Assembly: GCA_037043455.1 (NCBI GenBank)
Contig: JAWPHD010007165.1
Location: forward strand, 1-64,000
DNA: 64,000 nt
From: Cyrtodaria siliqua
Lineage: Eukaryota > Mollusca > Bivalvia > Adapedonta > Hiatellidae
Direction of reading: 5' to 3'
The position numbers and the translations under genes are program-made. Of the stretch, positions 23,726 through 35,229 are shown piece after piece (the stretch's first letter is position 1; every line of letters starts with the position of its first letter). The notes beneath the pieces were generated by a model. The model had not been told where the DNA came from. It did not search any database and saw nothing but the letters and a program-made list of their open reading frames with translations.

Positions 23726-23807
23726 TGAATCCTGTAATTTAACAACAAGTGGTTTGGTTCACAGGCGACAGTATCGGTGAACAAAACCACTTGTTTTACC
23801 GGATTCA
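23726..23807. repeat. Hairpin, 82 bp
   Basis: AACAAGTGGTTTGGTTCAC (23744-23762) pairs with 23777-23795 at 18 of 19 positions, with a 14-base loop. Outer TGAATCC and GGATTCA extend the stem imperfectly. Confidence 0.8.
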
Positions 23808-24480
23808 ACATCGTGCAAGAAAATATTCATATATTATACCATTAATATTATAACATGTGTGTTGTAACATATGCTTATCCTTGGATAGTGGATGTCTGCA
23901 GGGAACTTGACCTTTTACCTAAAAATCAAACGATCATCCTCTTTCCACTGTCCACCAATGAAGTTTCATGAAATTTGCTTTAGATAAGAGGAAAGACTGT
24001 GTGGGCAATACTTTTCATTTTCCGGTCATGGTAACGGACCTTTCAACTACTGACTTCAAAACAAACAGGGATTATCATTTCACCAAAGGCATTCAAAGTA
24101 TGAAGTTTTATGAAATTAGCTTCAGGGAAAGTAATAAAGAGTTTGTACAAAGTTTCGTCACAATCCAACAAGTAGCGCAGGCAAGATTTGTGACGGACGA
24201 AGGGAAAGGCCAAATATAATCTGTCTCACCTACCACATTGTGGTGGAAGACATAAATATGAAGACAATATTTTAGTTCATATGTATACTTTATTAAGCAA
24301 ATAATTGAGCGAACATAAACTTCAGCATTGACTCTGGCCAGTGGTGTACATGGAGTCTTCTTCCACATGACGTGCAGACTGAAAGAAAAGAAAGACATAG
24401 AATAAAAAGTTAATATAAGTCGAGCAGAGTATTCAATTTGAATCAGGTGTTGCGAGGGGAGCTAGGGCATGTTTAGGGGA
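23808..24480. other. Intergenic, with a loose ~150 bp duplication
   Basis: ATGAAGTTTCATGAAATTTG near 23958 resembles ATGAAGTTTTATGAAATTAG near 24100. No gene is seen. Confidence 0.35.
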
Positions 24481-24800
24481 ATGGGACAGTTTAAAATTTA
24501 ATTATTGTTTAACGCCTCATCAACACGTTGTTTAGGTTATTTCGAGCCGCCCCAAAGAGAGGAGGAAAAATACATAGGCATCCAGGAACCCTGCCCTACG
24601 CTTACTAGCGATTAGATACCTATGGATCTTTAACGTGCTTGGAGGACAGACTCCGATACACAGGACCACCCGGTTTATGTTCCCATCAGACGAACGAGGC
24701 TAGAAGGACACATCGAAGTAACCCATTGGCGCCAGTAAGAATTGAATCCGTGTTCACTGGATTCAAAGCCGATATGCTATAAACGTCCCTTGACCAAAAC
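24481..24800. repeat. Possible interspersed repeat
   Basis: The moderately GC-rich stretch (GAACCCTGCCCTACGC ... TTAACGTGCTTGGAGGACAG) stands out from its surroundings and looks like a dispersed repeat, but no ends could be set. Confidence 0.3.
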
Positions 24801-25319
24801 TGAGTAAATGGCACATCAAGTAAAGGGTCAATACATATTATATTGTGTATCAAACGAGTATATGATTGAACTGACATGATTATAGAACCATTTTAATGTA
24901 TGTTTCACCCAACAGTACAGCAATAATCTATTATATGGAAAGTAAAATCTGACAGAGGGTGCAATACTCTATAAGCCATTTTTACTAGAAGGGGAATAAA
25001 ATACAAGTGTTGCCAAAAATCTAAAATTGTTAAATTTTACACGTTTTGTTCATAGGATATTTTACTTTAATGACTTAGTAAGGTCATTTTACATGGGGAG
25101 AAAACATTAATATACAACTATTTATTTTCTCTCTCAAAACCTGGTGATGCCGCTAGTTTTAGAAATAAAACATGATTAAATAGGGCAGTTGAGAAGACAC
25201 TTTTGTAGATGTGTGGTCTGTTCTGATGTGAAAATGTGTAAAACAGACATAAGATTGGAAATTTGCTCTGTGTCCCTTTAATAAATTGGGGACCCATCAC
25301 ATAGACCAATTATATGATG
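24801..25319. other. Intergenic DNA with one transposon end
   Basis: TGTGTCCCTTTAATAAATTG near 25270 is an isolated terminus of the family at 25320-25639, in the opposite orientation. Confidence 0.4.
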
Positions 25320-25639
25320 TTAAAGGGACACACGGCAATCTTGAAGTATTTATCAAGCTTTAACATTAGCATCTCCATTTGTTAACCTGGTAACATTTTA
25401 AATTTAAACCTGCTTGCATTAAAAGTTAAATAAAAGTGTTTCATTTTGTCTTCGTTATTCTATCAAATACTTAACTATATTATAGGTGCACTATTATCAA
25501 CAGTAAGTAATGTGTAAAACAATTTCTTCTGAACTATTCTAATAAATAATATTAATGATGCACAAATGCAAACTATGCAGAAAAATTAACCGAACTCCAG
25601 AAGTTTTAAACAAATAAAGACTGCCTAGTGTCCCTTTAA
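25320..25639. mobile_element. 320 bp MITE with TTAA at both ends
   Basis: The termini are TTAAAGGGACAC and GTGTCCCTTTAA, followed by looser inverted similarity (ACGGCAATCTTG versus AGGCAGTCTT). TTAA at each end would fit a piggyBac-type target, and TA would fit other superfamilies. No coding sequence. Confidence 0.75.
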
Positions 25640-26580
25640 CACAACTTGTTTTCGCATGTATCCAGTACATGTAGTCATATGACAATCACGCTGCACTATC
25701 ACTGATTTATTTTTTACTCTAACTTTGAACAGCACCGTGCAAGCATAACACAAGCTCCATTTAAAGAACTACACAAGTGCAAACAATTTTTAAAAAGGCT
25801 CTTACCTTCATATGATCCAATGGCATTTAATACGGCTTGACACTCTGAAGTCGTCAGTACAATTCACTCAGAGCTGCTCAAGGGCACGATTCACATTTGA
25901 GGCCTCTCTGAAAACAACATCAATCCAATGTCAATGATCAAACAGACATAGTTTATCCTTTGTTATACATAATGTAACATATTTAAAAAAGAAAAGATAA
26001 AAGAAGAACTAAATTGAATAAAGCATGAATACTACTTGTGCTCAATAACACGGTTAATGTAATAAAAACATCTCTCATCATTCATTATACATGTAAAATA
26101 TCATGTAGCCCAACTGGAGATCCATTAAACATTGTTCCACTTTCACAGCATATTTCAAGCCCATGGAATAGTCATTTCTTTTGAGACACACTGGAGGCAA
26201 GCGTAGTAGCTCAACCGTCTTAAAGGCTTTTAAGTGAAATGTATTTTCTCGAAATTGCGTTGTTTTTTTCGCAACAGAAAGTATGTAGTAAATGTAAATA
26301 AATGTAAATTCAAAATCACTTCCTTGCCTCAAAACTTTACTGTACATAAATATGAATCTGACCGATTTCAGTCAAATTACATTGTTTCAATGGTAGTTGT
26401 ATCGGGTTATGTATTCACGAATGTGCGAGAAAATGGGGATAACATAACGATATAGAGACAAAGCTAACTATTTAAATTCATGCATCTGAGGGGTGGGGTT
26501 GGAGGGGGTTTCTAGTTTTTTTTTACCCCCTCCTTGTTTTCGGTATGCAAGCTCCATCTACCCCCAAACCCCCATCTACC
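25640..26580. other. Intergenic DNA
   Basis: No recognisable gene. Open frames at 26078-26347 (minus) and 26234-26455 (plus) overlap each other and have no recognisable domain. Confidence 0.4.
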
Positions 26581-26586
26581 GTACTT

Positions 26587-26608
26587 GGGTGGGGGCGGGG
26601 TGCGGGGG
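26587..26608 (+). other. G-quadruplex-type G runs
   Basis: Four runs of three or more G (GGGTGGGGGCGGGGTGCGGG onward) lie within 22 bases in an otherwise AT-rich region. Another G-rich tract lies at about 26488-26510. Confidence 0.7.
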
Positions 26609-28112
26609 ACATTGATAGCATTTCGACTAGCAATTGCTTTATTCCACGAAACGCTCTACAGTTTACAGTACATCCAGTTACTGGAAAGATCGGAGTACAC
26701 GAAAAACACTTATAGTGAGTATTGAACTTTCTATTATACAGTATACACTACTTTTTTAGGCACTGTATTTGGCCAATGTCTAAATATGCACGATCTAAAA
26801 GTGGGGTGTACTGTTTATTAACAAACACATTTTAATGACAAAACAAATACCTTGATCATGGACCTCCAGCAGCAGACAATAATCCCAAATCCAACTTGCA
26901 ACAACATGTCAATTTCACGTGTCAAGTTATGTCACGGTGACCTGTCAGTCACCAACACTGCATCGTGTTGACACATAATGGGACGTTATTTCGTCCGGTA
27001 AGGTATTAGTGTTTACATAATATACGGTATGAAACACTGTACGCGTGTTGTTAGACTCCATAGGTACCCGTAGTGCTCGCCGAAGTAGCGCGCCCAATTT
27101 CGGGTGTAAAAAAATGGCGTCTGTTTTAATTGAAAATTCGTAAAATAGTCCGTAAAATACAAAGAAATAGTCCATGTTCGCGGAGTTAAAATGCGAACAG
27201 AACTGATATGTTATAGGTCCGTGGCGTTTCTACTGTATATCACTAATTGTTTCTTATTCATTCAGATTAATTTATAATATCAATAAATCAATGCTATACA
27301 GAACTACAGTATCCCTAAAATCTACATTTGATCACGTACGGATTTACCAAACCGGATTCATCAAACCGGTTTCGGTTTTATTTATTTATTTATTTTTTGC
27401 ATGGTGTTTTACGCCATTTATCAACAGATCAATTAGGTTATGTATGGCGGCCAGTTTAATTGGTGGAGAACGACCTCAGCTATTTGAGACGAACTCCGAT
27501 ACAAAATTCTCCGCAATTCTGTAAAAGCTACGCAATTTCATCTAATGGGATTCAATTTCGGTACAGTCTGGCGGCGTTCTGTTCTGTCACACATGTATTC
27601 ATAAAACATCAAATACCACATATATTTACGATGACATTGTTCAGAATGTAATGACCTCCTCTCAAAGAGGCGCGCGGGAATGGTTACCCTCCGTGTTATC
27701 GAGGTATAGACAGGCGATGTGTACCAGTAGGGTACCAGTTGAAATTTCGCGCGCAATTGGAGAAGCAATTACAAAGGATAGTTGCTTATGCGATAACCAT
27801 TACTGACCAAATATTTAAATATTATATGAAGATTATAAAGGCCATGTCACAACATATATATATATAGTTCTTAAATATATAAATCCAAGAAAGATGGAAG
27901 ATATGCGTTTGATGGTGTTGCAAGAGAAATAAATTATAAAATTAACTGGATACAAATCTCAACAAACTATCCTTGGAGATCAATACGACGTATGAATATA
28001 TTGTTGGACATTTTATGCAAGATCAAGTGATGATGATGATGATTGATCTATTTATAGACCGCACAGCAAAACGATGGAACAATAGATGAAATAGCTACAT
28101 TAACAATATATA
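26609..28112. other. Intergenic DNA
   Basis: GAAACACTGTACGCGTG near 27030 also occurs near 23288, suggesting a small dispersed repeat. No gene is seen. Confidence 0.4.
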
Positions 28113-28120
28113 ACTTACAC

Positions 28121-29403
28121 TAGCGGATCCAGTGGAGGGGGGGAGGGGGATCAAATTCCGGATCATACATGTATGTCCGTGTTACTGTAGATAAAATATC
28201 AAACAATTTCGTTGCACGCCCTCAGTATAAAAAAAATTCTCGCACGCTTCGCTCGCTCGCTCGACGCATAATGGCTAATGAGTCGTTTAATTAAAACATT
28301 AAATTGTTAAATCATTTTATTTGAAAACGCACTTTTTTATTCATACATGTATGTCCATGTTACTTTAGATAAAATATCAAACAATTTCGATGCACGCCCT
28401 CAGTATAAAAAATGTTCTCGCCCGCTCGACGCATAATGGCTAACACATTGTTAAATCTTTTTATTTGAAAACGGACTTTTTTATTCATACATGTATGTCC
28501 ATATTATTGTACATAAAATATCAAACAATTTCGTTGCATGCCCTCAGTATAAAAAAATGTCTTGTTCGCTTCGCTCGCTCGACGCATAATGGCTAATGAG
28601 TGGTTTAATTAACACGTTGTTAAATCCATTTATTTGAAAACGGACTTTTTTTATTCATACATGTATGTCCATGTTACTGTAGATAAAATATCAAACAATT
28701 TCGATGCACGCCCTCAGTATAAAATATGTTCTCGCTCGCTCGACGCATAATGGCTAATGAGTGGTTTAATTAACACACTGTTAAATCTTTTTATTTGAAA
28801 ACGGACTTTTTTTATTCATACATGTATGTCCATATTATTGTTCATAAAATATCAAACAATTTGGTTGCACGCCCTCAGTATAAAAATAATTCTTGCTCGC
28901 TTCGCTCGCTCGACGCATAATGGCTAATGAGTGGTTTAATTAACACACTGTTAAATCCATTTATTTGAAAACGGACTTTTTTTATTCATACATGTATGTC
29001 CATGTTACTGTAGATAAAATATCAAACAATTTCGATGCACGCCCTCAGTATAAAAAATGTTCTCGCTCGCTCGACGCATAATGGCTAATGAGTGGTTTAA
29101 TTAACACATTGTTAAATCATTTTATTTGAAAACGGCCTTTTTTTTATTCATATAGGTTACTGTAGATAAAATATCAAACAATTTCGATGCACTCCCTCAC
29201 TGGCTCAGTATAATTTGTTTTATCGCTCGCTCGACGCATAATGGCTAATGAGTGGTTTAATTAACATTATTAATTCCTTTTATTTGAAAACGGACTTTTT
29301 TACCCTATCAATGCACTACCGCAACCGTTTCACCGCAACCGTTTTATGAGCCCCCCACCCCCACCCTCCCCCAACCAAAGCTGAAATCCTGGATCCGCCC
29401 CTG
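28121..29403. mobile_element. hAT-like non-autonomous element, 1,283 bp
   Basis: The left end reads TAGCGGATCCAGTGGAGGGG. The right end, reversed, reads CAGGGGCGGATCCAG followed by a G-rich tract. Flanks are ACTTACAC (28113-28120) and ACTTAAAC (29404-29411), an 8 bp duplication with one mismatch as expected for hAT. Most of the inside is a tandem array. No transposase. Confidence 0.75.
28163..29300 (+). repeat. Tandem array with two alternating ~165 bp monomers
   Basis: Monomer starts (TCATACATGTATGTCC) are at 28163, 28341, 28485, 28655, 28816 and 28986, with a seventh, shortened one near 29147. The last complete spacings alternate 170, 161, 170, 161. Type A has TTCGTTGCA- or TTGGTTGCA- and CGCTTCGCTCGCTCGACG. 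Type B has TTCGATGCACG and lacks the CTTCG insert. The order is A-B-A-B-A-B and then a diverged B. Confidence 0.85.
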
Positions 29404-29411
29404 ACTTAAAC

Positions 29412-30058
29412 AATGTATCGAAGAAATTATTTGAAATGTCTAAATGACATTACCATATTTGTATCCGCATTAGAAAAGAAGAAACACCTGTTAAAATATG
29501 GGTCTTCTTTTCCAGGCAATGCGTCCATTTATCAGTGAGGTTGTAGTTACGATTCGTGAATAAAACATGGTAACCAAAGCTTGGTGAACAAGTTCACCAT
29601 GCTAAAAATATGTACCAATTGTACATTTCATCGATTTAGCTTTTTCCTTACCAAAACCCTGCCTACGTCGAGACGCCCTAAGTAGATGGGGGCTAGACAC
29701 CCACATGCAAAGGGCCCGTATATACGGGTCAGGTCGTTTTTGCAATACCAAGTCATCCATTTTATAATATCATCCTTCTCATTTGACAGCCGTGGAAATA
29801 CATTGTTATAAAGACAAAAGCAGGATAAAACCAGACTGCTTATAATTTAAATATGTAACCTATCGCATCAGTATTACCTGCAATATTCATAGTTGTAGCA
29901 GTGTCACTGAAATTATTTTTGTATTTGCACATTTGTAAATCGTTTAATTGAAATTAACACCTGTTAGAATAAATGGTGTACTCCAACTACAAGTTATTTG
30001 AAATAAGAGTATGACAGACAGCTGAAATGGACACGCTACAAAAGAAATAGAGTATGGT
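29412..30058. other. Intergenic DNA
   Basis: No recognised gene or repeat. Confidence 0.4.
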
Positions 30059-30140
30059 CACATCTCGTGGTTTGGTTCACACATCTCGTAGTTTGGTTCA
30101 CACATCTCGTGGTTTGGTTCACATATCTCGATGTTTAAAT
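30059..30140 (+). repeat. Short tandem repeat, ~20 bp unit
   Basis: CACATCTCGTGGTTTGGTT occurs about three times with few changes, then a partial unit. Confidence 0.85.
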
Positions 30141-30654
30141 CAACCAACTCGATGAGACCATACTGTATTTATAACATGTATTTCAATAATCATATCATGG
30201 TTTCACATACGATGGAGATGTAGCTGTTAACGCGAACATTAGGGTGAAGGTATGAGGGATAGGTCTAGATGTTCTCGATGTCATCATTTCACTAGAGTAT
30301 ACATACTTCCTTTAAAACAAACGGTAAAGCAAACGCAAATTTAACATTTTAGCATTTTAGTCTAGATCATCTGCGTAGCTTTAATATCAAGCGTCCAAGA
30401 TGAGCAAGCTTAATATACTATTTACTCTGGACTATTGACATGTATCGACCTCATCAAAAGTAACAATGTACATCATTGATACACAACAATACTTTTCCGG
30501 TACAGGTGAGCAAAGCAATCATTGTAACAAAAACAATACTTTTCCGATACAGGTAAGTGCAAGTAGCTATGATAATGGATATGTTCCGATAAATGACTGC
30601 AATGGATTGAGTAACACAGAGTTTAATTAGACAATTTTCTGTTTGCACAAACCC

Positions 30655-31430
30655 ATTCATTCATTCATTCATTCATTATCTTTATTTCCTCCTTACAGGA
30701 TATAATTATGTTCTGTTCTGATATTATGAAAACAATAACGTATTATATACAATATACATTTACAGTTAATATGGTGAGCATTGAAAGCATTTTATAATAT
30801 ATGTCAGTGAAATCAATGGTGATATTATACGAGTTGCCAGTACGTCTATCAATATACAGACGTATAACAAGTAACGTTCGTTTGTTAATCAAATAAACCA
30901 CATTAACACATACGTTTCTTTTTTTTCTCAAGTTCACATTAGGACTGAGACACAACTGGTGACATAATTAAATGCCACTTTTGTGAATACGTATATACGA
31001 GTACATGGACAGTTTCTGTTTAACAGCGACACACATCGGCTACTTATAACTTTTACCAGGAATGATTCATAGTCGCAAGTCTAGTTTCAAGTCCACAACT
31101 ATTTTGAACTTCTTTGAGAGAATCAACTTTATGTCACAGAACATCTGGCACGCAGTTAAGGCGTGATACAAGGTATCGTTACACACAAAGTACAAACAGG
31201 GCATCTACTCTCGGTCTTCTGAGGTGTATGAGCCTAAACTTTAGCAATTGTATGAGCAAGATAAATATCAGAGTGGGATTTCGCTAATTTCCAAACGATT
31301 GATGTTTCAATTGCGGTATGAATTTTACGAAATAAGCAAAAATCGTTATCGGAAAATCCATATTAGTAAAAAGAAATATAAAAAGATCGGACAGGGAAAG
31401 TAGCATTCAAGGCGGACAGTCAACCACAAC
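30655..31430 (-). mobile_element. LINE 3' fragment with ATGA-repeat tail
   Basis: Minus strand. A possible ORF2 C-terminus near 31330-31050 (SRCPVCTLCVTIPCITPL and following Cys/His residues, with stops) is followed by a ~370 bp 3' UTR containing GGAAATAAAGATA and then an ATGA repeat at 30677-30655. The tail is clear and the coding part is weak. The 5' truncation meets the end of the Penelope-like fragment near 31435. Confidence 0.5.
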
Positions 31431-31439
31431 ACACAAAAA

Positions 31440-31652
31440 CAAACACGCAAACAGACAAACAAGAAGGCAAAAGTAATATTAAATGCAAACGACATCACAA
31501 ACACAAAAGGGTTGACAATAGGGCTACCGCTTTGGAACGGTCAGTGGCAAAGTAGGCAACTGGGAGTTTAAACCGGTTCTAGGGTGCACCAAACCTCACA
31601 CTTACCCTACTGTCATCCCATTAAAACAGGACAGTGTAAATAAAGAAATCCC
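31440..31652 (-). mobile_element. Penelope-like 3' end fragment, copy C
   Basis: It matches 1580-1780 closely (AAACAGACAAACAAGAAGGC, then GTTGACAATAGGGCTACCGC, then CACTTACCCTACTGTCATCC). It is strongly 5'-truncated and inserted in the transposase-like gene, whose frame turns into UTR sequence after KIPQLKT at about 31652. Confidence 0.85.
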
Positions 31653-34010
31653 AGTCTTAAGTTGTGGTATCTTTGAAACTGTATACAGGTAGGAAGCAGC
31701 TACAAACTGATTCCTATTTTGCCCCCCACACGTATCAGAATAGTATGTTACCTCTTCTATTGGCGCAGAAGAGCAGACAGATTGAGTGTTTTTCATTAAA
31801 CGTGTGGCAATTTCACATGCCCCTCGTTTTCCTTACGTTTCATCCCAGAGATGACAGGTTGCATGTTTGTCCCCTGTAGAGTAAATTGTTAGATTATAGC
31901 AACACAACTTTCTTGAATAATACAATTTGCTGACAAGGGAACATGGCGTTGTGAGAACTGCCTGTAGGTCAAAAGTTGCCACATAGTGCTTATTGTGTGT
32001 TTGTGACAGTATTTTATCTCGCTCCTTTTCTTCTCTTGCTTCAACTTTTCTTTCTTGGTGAATTGTGTATTCATGTTGGAGTTTGTCAGTCACAGTGCCC
32101 GACTTCTGATGTCTTTAATAATTTGCGCATAAAGAACAGTGGTCTTTCTTTGGTTTGAAAAAAGACAAATTAAAGTCTTCACTGAAGACCTGACGACATT
32201 TGCTTTCTTTTACAGGTTTAATTCCATTCTTTTAGCACGAGTCTGCATAGAGGATCCACATCATTTTTATATTCAAGTATTGGGCTAAATAATTATTTTT
32301 TTGTATTTTTTCTGGCATAGTGGGATTCCATTCTTGGAAAGGAATTGATATGTTCACGAACAAAGTTTATGCTTTCATCACTGATTTTTGAAGACGGTGT
32401 TGTACGGCCTCGCATATCAACACCGCAAAATGTCCCATGTTGTTTTCTACCTAATGTATAGGAAACCGTTTTCTTTCCGATATCGAGTGTTTTTAGAAAA
32501 AAATCTTTGCAAACACGTTCACGCGTAATTCCAACGCCTAGGAAATACTTCAAGGAAGTCTGCCTTTTCCCTGTCTTTTTTCGACTTAGTGTTGCTTTCG
32601 AAACCATGTCACATATAAAACACCCCCGCCTTTCATAGCTTGGGAGAGCATAGTATGATCAAACATCGCTTTTCGTTCATCTTCATTAAATTTTGTGCAC
32701 ACTTAAACCTGCATTTTGCACAATTTTGTAGTTTAAGCACTTTTTCTGCAACAGTTTTTCCTGTTTTTGAGGTGTATGGTTTGGTATATGGACAAATGCC
32801 CCCCCCCTCTCCCCCCCGGGCAAATGCCCCCCTGCTCATTTTTGTATAGGTGGACAAATGCCCCCTCATGTTTTTGTATAGGATGACAAATGCCCCCCTG
32901 AACTTTTTACAAGGTGGACATAAGCCCCCCTGATAATTTTGCAAATTAAATTCATACAAAAGAATAATCACATAATTCCCAGGTAATTCCCAGTTTGTAA
33001 GTATTCAGAGATATAAAAAAAAACAAAGTGTGACCAACACAAACAGATTAATTACTTACAAACTGGGAATATGTATCAGGGGGGCTTATTTCCACCTTTT
33101 AAAAAGTTCAGGGGGGCATTTGTCCACCTATACAAAAACATGAGGGGGCATTTGTCCACCTATACAAAAATGAGCGGGGGGGAGGGGGGGCATTTGTCCT
33201 AGATTCGTATGGTTTGCCTTCACATCTTAGTTTCTTACGGCTGTTAGAGTTCCATTGCATTTCATTTCTTTTTTTTCTTTCTGCTAGATGTTTTTTCGAT
33301 AGGACTCTGGTAATCAGCTCTTTTATGTGGGGTTGGAGGAGCAAGCAACGTGTTTTCGTTTAATTCTGTATGTTCGGATGTACTTTTTTGTGGAGTTGAA
33401 TATTGTAGTAGGTACGAGTCATCTTGGGGATGTCTGTCTAATTGGTGAACTCTCCGTTATTGGTTGTGTTGTCTCATAATGTTCTTCGTTTCTAATAGCT
33501 AGGTATGCTATTTCAATGCATCGGAGACTATCCCTTTGTTCTGCCTCTTCAGAAGGCTTTACATCAATGACAGGGGTTGCCAGTGAACTGGAGTATATGC
33601 GTAGTGTACAATTAAACTTGTCAGCAACTGCTAAAGGTAAACTAACAGCAATATTAGCATTCCATCCCCCACTTCTACGTAGAAGCTCAATATCTTCTTT
33701 AAATGTTTCAGTCTGATCTGCCTCATCTGATTTCACACTTAGAAACTTACTGTATCTTGCAATGTTTTCCATCATTAAGTCACAAACTGAATTTCTAAAT
33801 GCATCAATGTGTGACACATTTAGCTTTTGCTGCGAAAAAGCAATTTCCATCAGCACGGACAGGCACACGTTTCAGTTCATTACTGGCAAGTAGTTGATCC
33901 AGCCGACTGATATGTTTATGACGGATATGATCTTTGACAGATTGCATCTTTCTACTCAAAACTTTGGCCTTTTCGGTTCCATCAATGTTCTTCTTCCTTT
34001 TAGCCTTCAG
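31653..34010 (-). pseudogene. OTU-protease plus transposase-like gene, broken
   Basis: Minus strand. From ~33990 the frame reads MQSVKDHIRHKHISRLDQLL, then VPVRADGNCFF, the Asp-Gly-Asn-Cys core of OTU cysteine proteases. After a frameshift it continues LNVSHIDAFRNSVCDLM, RRSGGWNANIAVSLPLA, and NEEHYE, the likely catalytic His. A second frameshift leads to a Lys-rich linker (RKKKRNEMQWNSNSRKKL, EGKPY). After the inserted element come KTGKTVAEKVLKLQNCAKC, a DNA-binding-like region (RVCKDFFLKTLDIGKKTVSY), FVREHINSFPRMESHY, FFKPKKDHCSLC, FDLQAVLTTPCSLVSKLYY and TYYSDTCGGQNRNQF. The last blocks belong to a transposase-like family I know from invertebrate genomes but cannot name. In-frame stops occur near 32130 and 32230. 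It is cut downstream by copy C. Confidence 0.7.
32784..33206. mobile_element. 423 bp foldback element with 10 bp target duplication
   Basis: GTATGGTTTG flanks both sides (32774-32783 and 33207-33216). The two ends carry GGACAAATGCC and its complement, and long inner parts also pair (GGGGGCATTTGTCCACC, CCTATACAAAAACATGAGG). A 9-10 bp duplication fits MULE-type transposition. Removing it with one flank restores EGKPY to TSKTG in the host transposon gene. Confidence 0.85.
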
Positions 34011-34790
34011 TCAGTTGATTTAAATGAACAAACTTTAATACCCTATTATTTTCATCAATGTTTTTGTTTTGTTTTAATTGAGCGTGTTTCACACTAAAAA
34101 CTCTCATATAAATGCAAGATTAACACAGAATAATGTCATTAGGTAATTAGAACATAATTTGCTTCATACCAGAACAGGTAATGTGATATCAAATCTGCCC
34201 ACACCAATTATCCTGGTTATTAGCAATACACAAGAAGTAAAAATGCTTAGAGGAATAGGGAGCTATTTGCTACTTAGCCCCTTTTATCATGTTTTAAACC
34301 AATGCTTTTCAGGTAACAATTTGGGGGAAAAGGTGCTATTTGTCAAATGGTCCCTTTTACCGCAATGTTGTATACACATAACTCCTTTTACCGCACACTA
34401 CTTTTATGTAAAGCAGATAGCACCTAATGCTTTTTATCAATATCTCCAGATTGTTTCAATATGCAATAAAGATTTTTTCTGACAAGAAACATATCATTAA
34501 AAGGAATCTAAATATGCCAAAAAAACATTTTCTGTGAAAATGTTAGTTAGCACCTTTTACCTCTAAGGGGGCGAATTAACATGCTTTTGAAAAATACTCA
34601 TTGGAAATATTCGAAATAAATAGAAAATGTACCGCATATACGAAGTATTATTGCTATTAATTATTGAACCATATTAGAAACGTTCCACTTTCATTTGTAC
34701 TAAACTCTGAATTTAGTGTGCAGTCATGCGTAAATCGATGTTCATTCATGTGTGACTCTTGTCTGCTAAAATGTCTAGTCTTCGTATAAA
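34011..34790. other. Intergenic DNA
   Basis: AT-rich, with repeated CCTTTTACC/AAAAGGTGCT words (34285-34560). No gene is recognised. Confidence 0.4.
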
Positions 34791-35229
34791 CTATGTTCCA
34801 CAGGACAACCTTCACATACCTTCATCTACTTCTATCTACCAGCAGCCTACATTCATCTACCAGAAACGGACCTTCATCTACATCCATCTACAAGCAGCGG
34901 ATCTATATCGACCTCCATCTACCAGCAGTTTATCTTCATCAACCTTCATCTACCATCAGCAAACAGTAACTTTATCAACCAGTAGCCTACATTTACCTAC
35001 CAGCGGTCTACCTGTTGCCTACCTTCATCTATCAGCAGTCTACCTTCATCTACCAGCAACCTACCTCTAGCTACCAACAGTCTACTTTCACCTACGTGCA
35101 GCCTATCTTCATCTACCAGCAGTTTAACTTATCTACCTTCATCTATCAGCAGCCTAACTTCGTCACCAAAAGCATACCTTCATCTACCAGCAGCCTACCT
35201 CTAGCTACCAGCAGGCTACTTCACCTACG

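Noticed and set aside
28163..29300. CRISPR-like array
   Set aside because: The units are full-length tandem monomers without unique spacers, in eukaryotic transposon-rich DNA.
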